This document shows positions 1 to 6,085 of a DNA stretch of 7,788 nucleotides, in pieces. The DNA is from Alphaproteobacteria bacterium (lineage in GTDB: Bacteria > Pseudomonadota > Alphaproteobacteria > Rhodobacterales > Rhodobacteraceae), in NCBI GenBank assembly GCA_024277955.1, contig JAJRUE010000029.1, forward strand, positions 1 through 7,788, given 5' to 3'. Within the stretch, counting starts at the first letter, position 1. Every line of letters starts with the position of its first letter. The notes beneath the pieces were generated by a model. That model saw only the letters and a list, made by a program, of their open reading frames with translations. It searched no databases and was not told the DNA's origin. The translations under genes and the position numbers were made by a program.

Positions 1-27
1 GGATGGTGCTGAGCTTCGAAACCTGAG

Positions 28-960
28 ATGAGCGCGCTCATCGATGTCATCCTGCCTGTGTTTCTGGTGATCGGGTTCGGCTATGCGGCGGCGCGCAGCG
101 GGGTTTTCAGCGAAATCGCCGTCAACGGGCTGATGAACTTTACCCAGAACTATGCGGTGCCAAGCCTGCTTTTCCTGGCCATCTGGCGCATCGATCTGGG
201 TGCGCAGCTGAACCTGCCGCTGCTGATCAGCTTTTACGCCGGCGCCTTTGCCGGCTTCGCGATGGGGTTCCTGGGGGCGCGCTACCTGTTTCGCCGCCCC
301 CTGCCCGACGCCATCGCCATCGGCTTTTCGGGGCTGTTTTCCAACACCGTGCTGCTGGGCCTGCCGATCACCGAACGCGCCTATGGCAGCGAAGCGCTGG
401 CCGGCAACTACGCCATTCTGTCGATCCACGCGCTGACCATGTATACCTTTGGCGTTACCCTCATGGAGCTGGCGCGCGCCGGCACCGGCGGGCTGCGCGG
501 GATCGGGCGCAAGACCGTCGGCACCATGGCGCGCAACCCTCTGCTGATCGGGATCGTGCTGGGTTTCGTGTTCAACCTGACCGGGGTGCCGGTGCCCGCG
601 GCGGCGGTGTCGGCGCTGGAAATGATGGCGCGCGCCGCCCTGCCGGCGGCGCTGTTCGCGCTGGGAGGCGTGCTGTCGCGCTACCGCCCCGAAGGCGACA
701 AGGCGACCATCGCCTGGGTATCGGCGGCCTCGCTGGTGCTGCACCCGGGCGTGACATGGGTGTTGGGCACCCAGGTCTTTGCGCTGGAAACCGGGCAGCT
801 GCGCTCGGCGGTGCTGACCGCGGCGATGGCGCCGGGGATCAACACCTTCCTTTTCGCCAACATGTACGGGGTCGCCAAGCGGGTCGCGGCCTCGAGCGTG
901 CTGGTGGCCACGGCGGCGTCGATCTTCACGATCTGGGTCTGGCTGGCGATCCTGCCGTGA
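28..960 (+). CDS. AEC family (auxin efflux carrier-like) transporter
   Basis: Complete 310-residue integral membrane protein of the inner membrane, rich in hydrophobic segments from end to end, as expected for the roughly 10-helix AEC fold. Recognisable family stretches are an N-terminal PVFLVIGFGY (residues 10-19), YAVPSLLF (42-49), NTVLLGLPI (106-114) with the conserved Asn and Pro, and a C-terminal half with MAPGINTFLFANMYG followed by an Ala-rich last helix. AEC proteins move small organic anions (malonate and malate in characterised bacterial cases) or auxin in plants; the substrate cannot be read here. The start has only a weak ribosome site. ATGA at 28-31 overlaps a possible upstream stop: one frame entering from the left edge ends with TGA at 29-31 and another at 24-26, so the gene may be the downstream member of an operon outside the window. 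It converges on the ABC operon with a 10-bp gap. Family call is firm, substrate unknown. Confidence 0.93.
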   Translation: MSALIDVILPVFLVIGFGYAAARSGVFSEIAVNGLMNFTQNYAVPSLLFLAIWRIDLGAQLNLPLLISFYAGAFAGFAMGFLGARYLFRRPLPDAIAIGFSGLFSNTVLLGLPITERAYGSEALAGNYAILSIHALTMYTFGVTLMELARAGTGGLRGIGRKTVGTMARNPLLIGIVLGFVFNLTGVPVPAAAVSALEMMARAALPAALFALGGVLSRYRPEGDKATIAWVSAASLVLHPGVTWVLGTQVFALETGQLRSAVLTAAMAPGINTFLFANMYGVAKRVAASSVLVATAASIFTIWVWLAILP

Positions 961-963
961 TCG

Positions 964-980
964 GCCCGGTTCAACCGGGC
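964..980. terminator. Perfect hairpin at the convergent gene junction
   Basis: GCCCGGTTCAACCGGGC is a perfect inverted repeat (7-bp stem, 3-nt loop, or 8 bp around one base). It starts 4 bases after the AEC stop and contains the TGA stop of the leftward permease gene (971-973) in its centre. Being symmetrical and placed between convergent genes, it could end transcription from both sides. Neither side has a proper U-tract directly after the stem, so intrinsic termination may be weak, and it may instead block 3' decay. Confidence 0.5.
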
Positions 981-1882
981 GACAGGCCGCGCAGTTTTTC
1001 CGAGCGCCGGCGCAGGATCTCGATCGTGGCCAGCAGCATCACCGAGATCACCACCAGGATCGTCGCCACCGCCAGGATCGCCGGGCTGATCTGTTCGCGG
1101 ATGCCGTTCCACATCTGGCGCGGGATGGTCTGCTGGTCGAACCCGGCCACGAACAGCACCACCACCACTTCGTCGAACGAGGTGACAAAGGCGAACAGCG
1201 CCCCGGAAATGACCCCCGGCAGGATCAGCGGCATGGTGATCTTGAAAAACGTGGTCTGCGGGGTCGCGCCCAGCGACGCGGCGGCGCGGGTCAGCGAATG
1301 GTCGAACCCCACCAGCGTCGCGGTCACGGTGATGATCACAAAGGGGATGCCCAGCGTCGCATGCGCCAGCACGATGCCAAAGTAGGTATGCGCCAGCCCG
1401 GTCGAGGAATAGAAAAAGAACAGCCCCGTCGCGGTGATGATGATCGGCACGATCATCGGCGAGATCAGCACCGCCATGATCGCCCGGCGGAACGGCATTT
1501 CCGGGCGCGAAAGCCCCAGCGCCGCCAGCGTGCCCAGCGCGGTTGCCAGAAGCGTGGAAAAGAACCCGATGATGACCGAGTTCTTCGCCGCTCGCACCCA
1601 GGCGGCGTTTTCCCAGACATCGGCCCACCAGGAACTGTCGCGCGCCGCGTCCGGCGCGATCATGCCGAAGGTCAGCAGCATGTCGTACCAGCGCAGCGAA
1701 AACCCGGTCGGATCCAGCCGCAACATCTTTTCGGTAAAGGTGAAATACGGCTCGGCGTTGAACGACAGCGGGATCACGATCAGGATCGGCGCGATCAGGA
1801 ACAGAAAGATCAGCCCGCAGATCACCAGGTAGGTGTAGTGCCAGATGCGTTCCAGCGTCGATGCATGTCTTGGAAGGGCCAT
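971..1882 (-). CDS. PotC-like ABC transporter permease
   Basis: Complete 303-residue inner-membrane permease, the second membrane subunit of the importer encoded by this operon. It has an N-terminal membrane helix (about 18-40), a periplasmic stretch to about 100, then the binding-protein-dependent permease core. The EAA coupling loop that contacts the ATPase is visible at about 199-218 as RAAASLGATPQTTFFKITMP, with the conserved Gly205 and the I-x-x-P end. The C terminus is a basic cytoplasmic tail (RRRSEKLRG). The length is somewhat above E. coli PotC because of the 45-95 segment, which is rich in Trp and Asp. The ATG start is supported by a GAGG eight bases upstream. It is separated from the preceding permease gene by 103 bp, the longest internal gap between the operon's last genes. 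Polyamine-type subfamily by resemblance; substrate inferred only from the family. Confidence 0.93.
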   Translation of the reverse strand: MALPRHASTLERIWHYTYLVICGLIFLFLIAPILIVIPLSFNAEPYFTFTEKMLRLDPTGFSLRWYDMLLTFGMIAPDAARDSSWWADVWENAAWVRAAKNSVIIGFFSTLLATALGTLAALGLSRPEMPFRRAIMAVLISPMIVPIIITATGLFFFYSSTGLAHTYFGIVLAHATLGIPFVIITVTATLVGFDHSLTRAAASLGATPQTTFFKITMPLILPGVISGALFAFVTSFDEVVVVLFVAGFDQQTIPRQMWNGIREQISPAILAVATILVVISVMLLATIEILRRRSEKLRGLSPG

Positions 1883-1936
1883 CCGGGTTACCTCGGGCTT
1901 TCGGGGGCGGCGGGGGCGCCTGTGGTGGCGGGGGAT

Positions 1937-1970
1937 GCCTCCGGCGGGGATATTTCGGGACAGAAGAAGG
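1937..1970. repeat. Possible Rhodobacterales short interspersed repeat
   Basis: Between the two permease genes lies a non-coding 103-bp gap containing GCCTCCGGCGGGGATATTT followed by CGGGACAGAAGAAGG. From memory, near-identical strings occur in many intergenic regions of Rhodobacterales genomes, so I read it as a dispersed short repeat. Only one copy is present in this window, so the repeat status is recall rather than something the sequence proves. The neighbouring 1905-1935 part is a G-rich low-complexity run. Confidence 0.35.
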
Positions 1971-1985
1971 GTTGGGCCATGTGCT

Positions 1986-3251
1986 TTATCCGAGCTTCAG
2001 GTTGTCGATGCCCACCAGGCGATCGTAGAGCCAGTAGAGGATCAGCACGCCCCCCAGCAGCAGCGCCGCCAGCGCCGCCGCCAGCGACCAGTTCAGCGAC
2101 TTCTGCATGTGGAAGGCGATCAGGTTGGAAATCAGCTGGCCGGTCGAGCCGCCCACCAGCGCCGGGGTGATGTAGTAGCCCACCGCCAGGATGAACACCA
2201 AGAGCGCGCCGGCGCCGATGCCGGGCACCGTCTGCGGCAGGTAGATGCGCCGGAACGCGGTCCAGCTGCTGGCCCCGAGCGAGCGCGCGGCGCGCACATA
2301 GGACGGGTCGATCGGCCGCATCACCGAATAGAGCGGCAGGATCATGAACGGCAGCAGGATATGGGTCATCGCCACGATCGTTCCGGTCTGGTTGTAGATC
2401 ATCTGTATTCGGTTTTCGTCGTCCAGGATGCCCGAGGCCACCAGCAGGTCATTCACCACGCCCTGACTTTGCAAGAGCACGATCCAGGATGTCGTTCGCA
2501 CCAGCAGCGATGTCCAGAACGGCAGCAGCACGAAGATCATCAGCAGGTTGGAATAGCGCAGCGGCAGGGTGGCCAGCAGATGCGCCACCGGAAAGCCGAG
2601 GATCAGCGAGGTAAAGGTGATCAGCGCCGACAGGAACAGGGTGCGCTTGAACAGCTTTACATAGACCCGGCGTTCTTCCTTGACCAGCACGATGTCGCCG
2701 TTTTCGTCGCGGGTGCGATCGAGCGCGGCCAGGTAGAAGCTGGCGGTCACCGGCGACGAGGCTGTGCGCATCACCCGCCACAACAGCGGGTCGGCCCAGT
2801 CCTTGTCGATCGCCAGCAGCGCCTCGCGGTAGGGCGGTTCCAGCTTTTTCGACTTGCGCGCCGATTTGGTGAATAGCGACCGGGTGCCGGGCAGGTCATA
2901 GTTGACCCGCGTGCCGACGATGCCGGCGGTCTTGTTGGCGCGCAGCAGCTTCAGGTCCGAGGCCAGCGCCGCATAGGCGGTTTCGTCGATCGGCGCATCG
3001 TCGGGCGTGTCCTTGAACCACTGCACCAGCGCCGGCATGTTTTCGGAAAAGGCCGGGTTGTAGACCGACCGTTTCAGCAGCTGGCCGATCGGAAAGACAA
3101 AGGAAACCAGGATGAAGGCCAGCAGGGGCAGCACCAGCAGAAAGGCGCGCCGCTTGGCCTTGGCCTGGGCCGCCGCCAGCGCCGCCTTGAGCGGCTTGCC
3201 GTCCGCCGTGGTCAGCAGCCCGGGTGTTTCGATTTCGCTTGCGGTGCTCAT
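1986..3251 (-). CDS. PotB-like ABC transporter permease with long N-terminal periplasmic region
   Basis: Complete 421-residue inner-membrane permease, partner of the PotC-like subunit. Order of parts: a polar cytoplasmic N terminus (1-35) with a basic KAKRR just before the first helix (about 36-56), then a long hydrophilic segment (about 62-198) expected in the periplasm, then the permease core with helices from about 203. The EAA loop is RAARSLGASSWTAFRRIYLP (320-339), with the conserved Gly326 and the I-x-L-P end. E. coli PotB has about 275-285 residues; nearly all the excess lies between helix 1 and helix 2. Similar long permeases occur in alphaproteobacterial polyamine/opine-type importers, so the extra part is probably genuine rather than a fusion. 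The ATG overlaps the stop of the DUF1330 gene (ATGA, 3248-3251) and has GAGGG six bases upstream, pointing to translational coupling. Confidence 0.93.
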   Translation of the reverse strand: MSTASEIETPGLLTTADGKPLKAALAAAQAKAKRRAFLLVLPLLAFILVSFVFPIGQLLKRSVYNPAFSENMPALVQWFKDTPDDAPIDETAYAALASDLKLLRANKTAGIVGTRVNYDLPGTRSLFTKSARKSKKLEPPYREALLAIDKDWADPLLWRVMRTASSPVTASFYLAALDRTRDENGDIVLVKEERRVYVKLFKRTLFLSALITFTSLILGFPVAHLLATLPLRYSNLLMIFVLLPFWTSLLVRTTSWIVLLQSQGVVNDLLVASGILDDENRIQMIYNQTGTIVAMTHILLPFMILPLYSVMRPIDPSYVRAARSLGASSWTAFRRIYLPQTVPGIGAGALLVFILAVGYYITPALVGGSTGQLISNLIAFHMQKSLNWSLAAALAALLLGGVLILYWLYDRLVGIDNLKLG

Positions 3252-3538
3252 TCGACGCCCTCGACAATCACGATATCGGAAATGGCGTTCGCCTTTCTGA
3301 TCTCGGCAACCTTTTGATATTCTTCGCTGAAATAGCAGCGGCGGGCGGTTTCGTAATCGGGGAACTCGATCACCACATGGCGATCTTTCACCGGGGTTTC
3401 CGGGGCTTCGCTCTGGCCGCCGCGCTCCAGGAAGCGGCCACCGAAACGCGCGAATATCGGCGTGTCGAGGCGCACGTATTCGGCATAGGCGTCAGGGTTT
3501 TTCACCGTGACATGCCCGATAAGATAACCTTTGGCCAT
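3248..3538 (-). CDS. DUF1330 domain protein within the importer operon
   Basis: Small soluble protein of 96 residues matching the DUF1330 family over its whole length: N-terminal KGYLIGHV strand, PDAYAEYV helix, a GGRFLERGG turn (about 33-41), HVVIEFPDYETARRCYFSEEYQ (about 54-75) and C-terminal VIVEG. The family adopts a small alpha/beta ferredoxin-like (dimeric barrel) fold; most members have no known function, so none is assigned. I chose the ATG at 3538 over an in-frame start at 3583 because GGGAGGAAAAGA lies directly before it and family proteins begin at this point, whereas the upstream extension would run into the stem-loop at 3560-3588. No signal peptide or membrane helix, so cytoplasmic. 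It lies between the binding-protein and permease genes and overlaps the permease start by 4 bp, so it should be made together with the importer and may act on the imported compound (inference). Confidence 0.9.
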   Translation of the reverse strand: MAKGYLIGHVTVKNPDAYAEYVRLDTPIFARFGGRFLERGGQSEAPETPVKDRHVVIEFPDYETARRCYFSEEYQKVAEIRKANAISDIVIVEGVE

Positions 3539-3559
3539 TCTTTTCCTCCCCGCCGGAAT

Positions 3560-3588
3560 GGGCGGCGCGGGAAATCCCCGCACCGCCC
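3560..3588 (-). promoter_or_regulatory. Strong intercistronic stem-loop after the binding-protein gene
   Basis: Read on the transcribed minus strand, GGGCGGUGCGGG pairs with CCCGCGCCGCCC around a 5-nt loop, a 12-bp stem including one G-U pair. It begins 7 bases after the solute-binding protein stop and ends just before the ribosome site of the DUF1330 gene. No U-tract follows, so a simple full terminator is unlikely. The position suits a processing/stability or partial-termination element that raises binding-protein mRNA over permease mRNA, as known for other importer operons. The structure is seen in the sequence; the role is inferred. Confidence 0.6.
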
Positions 3589-3595
3589 AGGTGTT

Positions 3596-4666
3596 TCAGT
3601 TCGACAGCCAGGCGTTGAACCGTTCGTTCAGATCGGTGTCACGATCGGCCCAGAACTCGAAGTTGTTGGTCAACGCGTTCTTCATGGCCTCGGGCGAGGT
3701 CGGCATGTGCGGCGCCATGTCGGTCTTGCCGTCCACATACTTGCCCACCAGCGCGCTGGACGATTTGCGGGCCGGACCGTAGGAAATCCAGCTCGCCTGG
3801 TCGGCCAGGCGCTGCGTGTCGGTGGAGAACGCGATGAACTTCATGGCGTTTTCCTTGTTGGGCGCGCCTTTCGGGACCACGAACAGGTCGAAGTCCAGGA
3901 TCTGACCGTCCCAGACGATCTTGAAGGGCTGACCCTCGGCTACGGCGGCGTTGAAGATCCGGCCGTTGTAGGCGGTGGACATCACCACTTCGCCGTCGGC
4001 CAGAAGCTGCGGCGGCTGGGCGCCGGCTTCCCACCAGACGATGTCGTCCTTGATGGTGTCGAGCTTGGCGAAGGCGCGGTCGACCCCTTCCGGGGTTTCG
4101 AGCACCGAGTAGACCTCGGACGCCGGCACGCCATCGGCCATCAGCGCCATTTCCAGCGTCGCCTTGGCGGATTTGCGCAGGCCGCGCTTGCCCGGGAACT
4201 TCTTGGTGTCAAAGAAGTCGGCGATGGTGGTCGGCGTGCCGTTCACGTTCTCGGTGTTGTAGGCAACCGAAGTGGACCACACGATGTTGGCCACGGCGCA
4301 ATCGGTCACGGCGCCGGGCAGGAAGTCGTCCAGCGCCGGGGTGCCATCGGGGGCCGGCGGCAGCATCGAGGGGTCGATTTCTTCCAGCAGGCCTTCGTCG
4401 CACAGGCGGATCGCGTCGGAATATTCCACGTCGGCCACATCGATGGTGACGTTGCCGGCTTCGACCTGGGCCTTGATCGGGGTGGCCGGGTTGTCGGCGT
4501 CGATCCAGTTCACCTTGATGCCGGTCAGGGCGGTGAACGGCTTGCCGTAGGCTTCGACCTGGCTCTTGGTATAGGCCCCGCCCCAGGACATCACGTTGAC
4601 CTCCTGCGCCGAGGCGGCAAAGGCAAAGCCTGCAAGCGCCGTTGTAAGAATGAGTGTCTTCTTCAT
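3596..4666 (-). CDS. Periplasmic PotD/PotF-like solute-binding protein of ABC importer
   Basis: Secreted 356-residue extracellular solute-binding protein that should capture the substrate in the periplasm and deliver it to the two permeases. Residues 1-20 form a classic Sec signal (MKK, hydrophobic core, ASA before QEV), with likely cleavage after Ala20. The mature protein starts with a beta strand and SWGGAY (27-32), as in PotD/PotF-type proteins. Other family-like features are DVADVEYSDA (76-85), FPGKRGLRKS (157-166), the aromatic pair WWEAG (211-215) and AYNGR (232-236), which in this fold tend to line the ligand cleft. Cys89 and Cys123 are spaced to form a disulfide. An in-frame ATG at 4696 was rejected because the ATG at 4666 has AAAGGGAG in the right place and begins the signal peptide exactly. 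The family is polyamine-type, but ligand specificity varies (polyamines, opines, other cations), so the substrate is open. Confidence 0.93.
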   Translation of the reverse strand: MKKTLILTTALAGFAFAASAQEVNVMSWGGAYTKSQVEAYGKPFTALTGIKVNWIDADNPATPIKAQVEAGNVTIDVADVEYSDAIRLCDEGLLEEIDPSMLPPAPDGTPALDDFLPGAVTDCAVANIVWSTSVAYNTENVNGTPTTIADFFDTKKFPGKRGLRKSAKATLEMALMADGVPASEVYSVLETPEGVDRAFAKLDTIKDDIVWWEAGAQPPQLLADGEVVMSTAYNGRIFNAAVAEGQPFKIVWDGQILDFDLFVVPKGAPNKENAMKFIAFSTDTQRLADQASWISYGPARKSSSALVGKYVDGKTDMAPHMPTSPEAMKNALTNNFEFWADRDTDLNERFNAWLSN

Positions 4667-4702
4667 TGGTTTCTCCCTTTTCGCAGCGAACTGCATTTTT
4701 GC

Positions 4703-4726
4703 GCCGGGCAGCTCTCCTGACCCGGC
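4703..4726 (-). promoter_or_regulatory. Stem-loop in the gap between ATPase and binding-protein genes
   Basis: On the transcribed strand GCCGGG-U-CAG pairs with CUG-CCCGGC around the loop GAGAG: a 9-bp stem with one bulged base. It lies in the 70-bp gap, 10 bases past the ATPase stop and about 36 bases before the binding-protein start. A short A-run follows rather than U, so it is not a standard terminator. It may mark an mRNA processing or 5'-stabilising point for the binding-protein message (inference). Confidence 0.45.
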
Positions 4727-4736
4727 ATCAAAACCT

Positions 4737-5834
4737 TCAAAGCGGGTCGAGCGCCCGCGCGTCTTGTGTTTTCCAGCTGATCGTCGTGGTCTGGCCCACC
4801 GACAACCCCTGCGAGACGATGCCCGAATTGGGCACCTTCACGACGAATTCGTCATTGCCGTAGACGCTGAGCCGGCAGCGGATGTGATCGCCCAGGTAGA
4901 TCAGCTCGCGCACGATGGCTTCGGCGCTGTTGGCGTCTTCGGCGGCGCCGATGATCACCCGTTCCGGGCGGATCGAGATCAGGGTTTCGCTGCCCGCATC
5001 GCCGACATTCACCGCCAGCGCGCGGCAGGTGGCGCCGCCGGGCAGTTCGACCAGCACATCGTCGCCGTCGCGCGCCTTGACCTTGCCGGCCAGCTTGTTG
5101 TTTTCGCCGATGAACTGCGCCACAAAGCTGTTTTCCGGCCGTTCATACAGGTCCGAAGGCGTCGCAAGCTGCTGGATCACCCCGTCGTTGAACACCGCGA
5201 CCCGGTCGGACATGGTCAGCGCTTCCGACTGGTCGTGGGTCACGTAGACGACCGTGATCCCCAGGCTTTCGTGCAAGTGCTTGATTTCATACTGCATATG
5301 TTCGCGCAGCTGCTTGTCGAGCGCGCCCAGAGGTTCGTCCATCAGCACCAGCGACGGGTCGAACACCAGCGCGCGCGCCAGCGCGATGCGCTGTTGCTGC
5401 CCGCCCGAAAGCTGCGCCGGGCGGCGGTTGCCGAACTCGCCCATCTGCACCATGTCCAGCGCGCGCTTGACCTTGGCTTCGCGTTCGTCCCTGCCCATGC
5501 CGCGCACTTCCAGCGGAAAGGACAGGTTTTCGTTCACCGTCATGTGCGGAAACAGCGCGTAGTTCTGGAACACCATGCCGATGCCGCGCTTGTGCGGCGG
5601 GATGTCGTTGATTTCCTCGCCGCCCAGCCGGATTTCCCCGTGGGTCGCGGTCTCGAACCCGGCGAGCATCATCAGGCAGGTGGTCTTGCCCGATCCCGAC
5701 GGTCCCAGCATGGTCAGGAACTCGCCCTTGGGCAGCGCCAGGTTCAGATCCTTTACGACAAGCGTGACGCCATCATAGCTTTTTTGAACCCGGTCGAATT
5801 CGACATAGGCCCCCTCAGTTGAATTCCCAGTCAA
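4737..5834 (-). CDS. PotA-like ABC transporter ATP-binding protein (TTG start)
   Basis: Complete 365-residue cytoplasmic ATPase that would power this importer. The motifs are intact and in order: A-loop Tyr20, Walker A GPSGSGKTT (44-52), Q-loop Gln90 in VFQNYALFPH, signature LSGGQQQR (142-149), Walker B LVLMDEP (162-168), D-loop GALD (170-173) and switch His200 in YVTHD. The linker FIGENN (241-246) and SIRPERV (287-293) mark the C-terminal TOBE-type regulatory domain, as in the PotA/FbpC/MalK group. Length fits the group (E. coli PotA 378). The reading frame has no ATG before Walker A; the only start that keeps the first strand and A-loop is a TTG at 5834, with GGGGAG six bases before it. An in-frame stop lies just upstream (5871-5873). 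It is the first gene of the leftward block and its promoter should lie in 5835-6085. Confidence 0.94.
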   Translation of the reverse strand: MTGNSTEGAYVEFDRVQKSYDGVTLVVKDLNLALPKGEFLTMLGPSGSGKTTCLMMLAGFETATHGEIRLGGEEINDIPPHKRGIGMVFQNYALFPHMTVNENLSFPLEVRGMGRDEREAKVKRALDMVQMGEFGNRRPAQLSGGQQQRIALARALVFDPSLVLMDEPLGALDKQLREHMQYEIKHLHESLGITVVYVTHDQSEALTMSDRVAVFNDGVIQQLATPSDLYERPENSFVAQFIGENNKLAGKVKARDGDDVLVELPGGATCRALAVNVGDAGSETLISIRPERVIIGAAEDANSAEAIVRELIYLGDHIRCRLSVYGNDEFVVKVPNSGIVSQGLSVGQTTTISWKTQDARALDPL

Positions 5835-6085
5835 ACCAGGCTCCCCGCTTTTTTTGTTTTTTTGGGCAGATCAGGCACCCCCCGCGCATGACTGAACCAA
5901 ATGGCGCGGCAATTTTCAACCGGTGAATCCGGCAAGCGGCGGAAATAAGGGCGAAACTCGCCTGAACACGACCAGACAGGGGGCAAAGGCGGCGCGAAAC
6001 GCGCAAAAAAGTTGCGCGCGGCGGGGCAAAAGCCGGCGCCGCTCTGGCGATCAGGCGCAGTGGGCGCCAGATTTGGGGGGCGTTT
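5835..6085 (-). promoter_or_regulatory. Non-coding leader and presumed promoter region of the importer operon
   Basis: This 251-bp gap separates the cbbR stop from the TTG of the ATPase gene. Reading leftward it should contain the end of the cbbR transcript and the importer promoter. Visible items: the inverted repeat at 6000-6018; a weak promoter-like pair TTGAAA (5914-5919) and TTCAGT (5891-5896) spaced 17 bp, with only three of six matches in the -10 box; a short TTCA/TGAA inverted repeat at 5915-5927 overlapping that -35 box; and A7-C-A7 on the transcribed strand (5849-5863) just before the GGGGAG ribosome site. A long open frame across the gap (5815-6141) looks non-coding. That a promoter exists here is likely; its exact place is not established. 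Confidence 0.45.
6000..6018. repeat. Perfect 7-bp inverted repeat downstream of cbbR
   Basis: CGCGCAA and TTGCGCG are exact inverted arms around a 5-nt spacer. The element lies 67 bp past the cbbR stop. On the minus strand the loop is CUUUU and the stem is followed by UUUCGCGCC, so it might help end cbbR transcription, although the T-run is only three. It could equally be an operator for the importer operon. The symmetry is certain; the function is not. Confidence 0.35.

Noticed and set aside
1..31. Tail of an upstream gene at the left edge
   Set aside because: Two frames end near the AEC start (TGA at 24-26 or 29-31), but fewer than ten codons are visible, so neither can be chosen or identified.
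1298..2876. Two plus-strand open frames (1298-2170 and 1845-2876) opposite the permease genes
   Set aside because: Both are Arg/Gln/His-rich shadows of conserved permeases, and both cross real gene boundaries.
4667..4696. Ten-residue N-terminal extension of the binding protein from the ATG at 4696
   Set aside because: It would spoil the signal peptide and has no Shine-Dalgarno sequence; the ATG at 4666 has both in order.
3224..4720. 498-codon open frame on the plus strand across the binding-protein and DUF1330 genes
   Set aside because: Antisense shadow of two well-recognised genes. Its product is rich in His, Gly, Arg and Val with no domain, as typical for the complement of GC-rich coding DNA.
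4596..5822. 408-codon open frame on the plus strand opposite the ATPase gene
   Set aside because: Antisense of an ATPase with all motifs intact; composition is low-information (His/Arg/Val/Gln) and there is no ribosome site.
5891..5919. TTGAAA-N17-TTCAGT as a firm promoter for the importer operon
   Set aside because: The -10 match is only three of six, so it is mentioned as a weak candidate within the gap and not annotated on its own.
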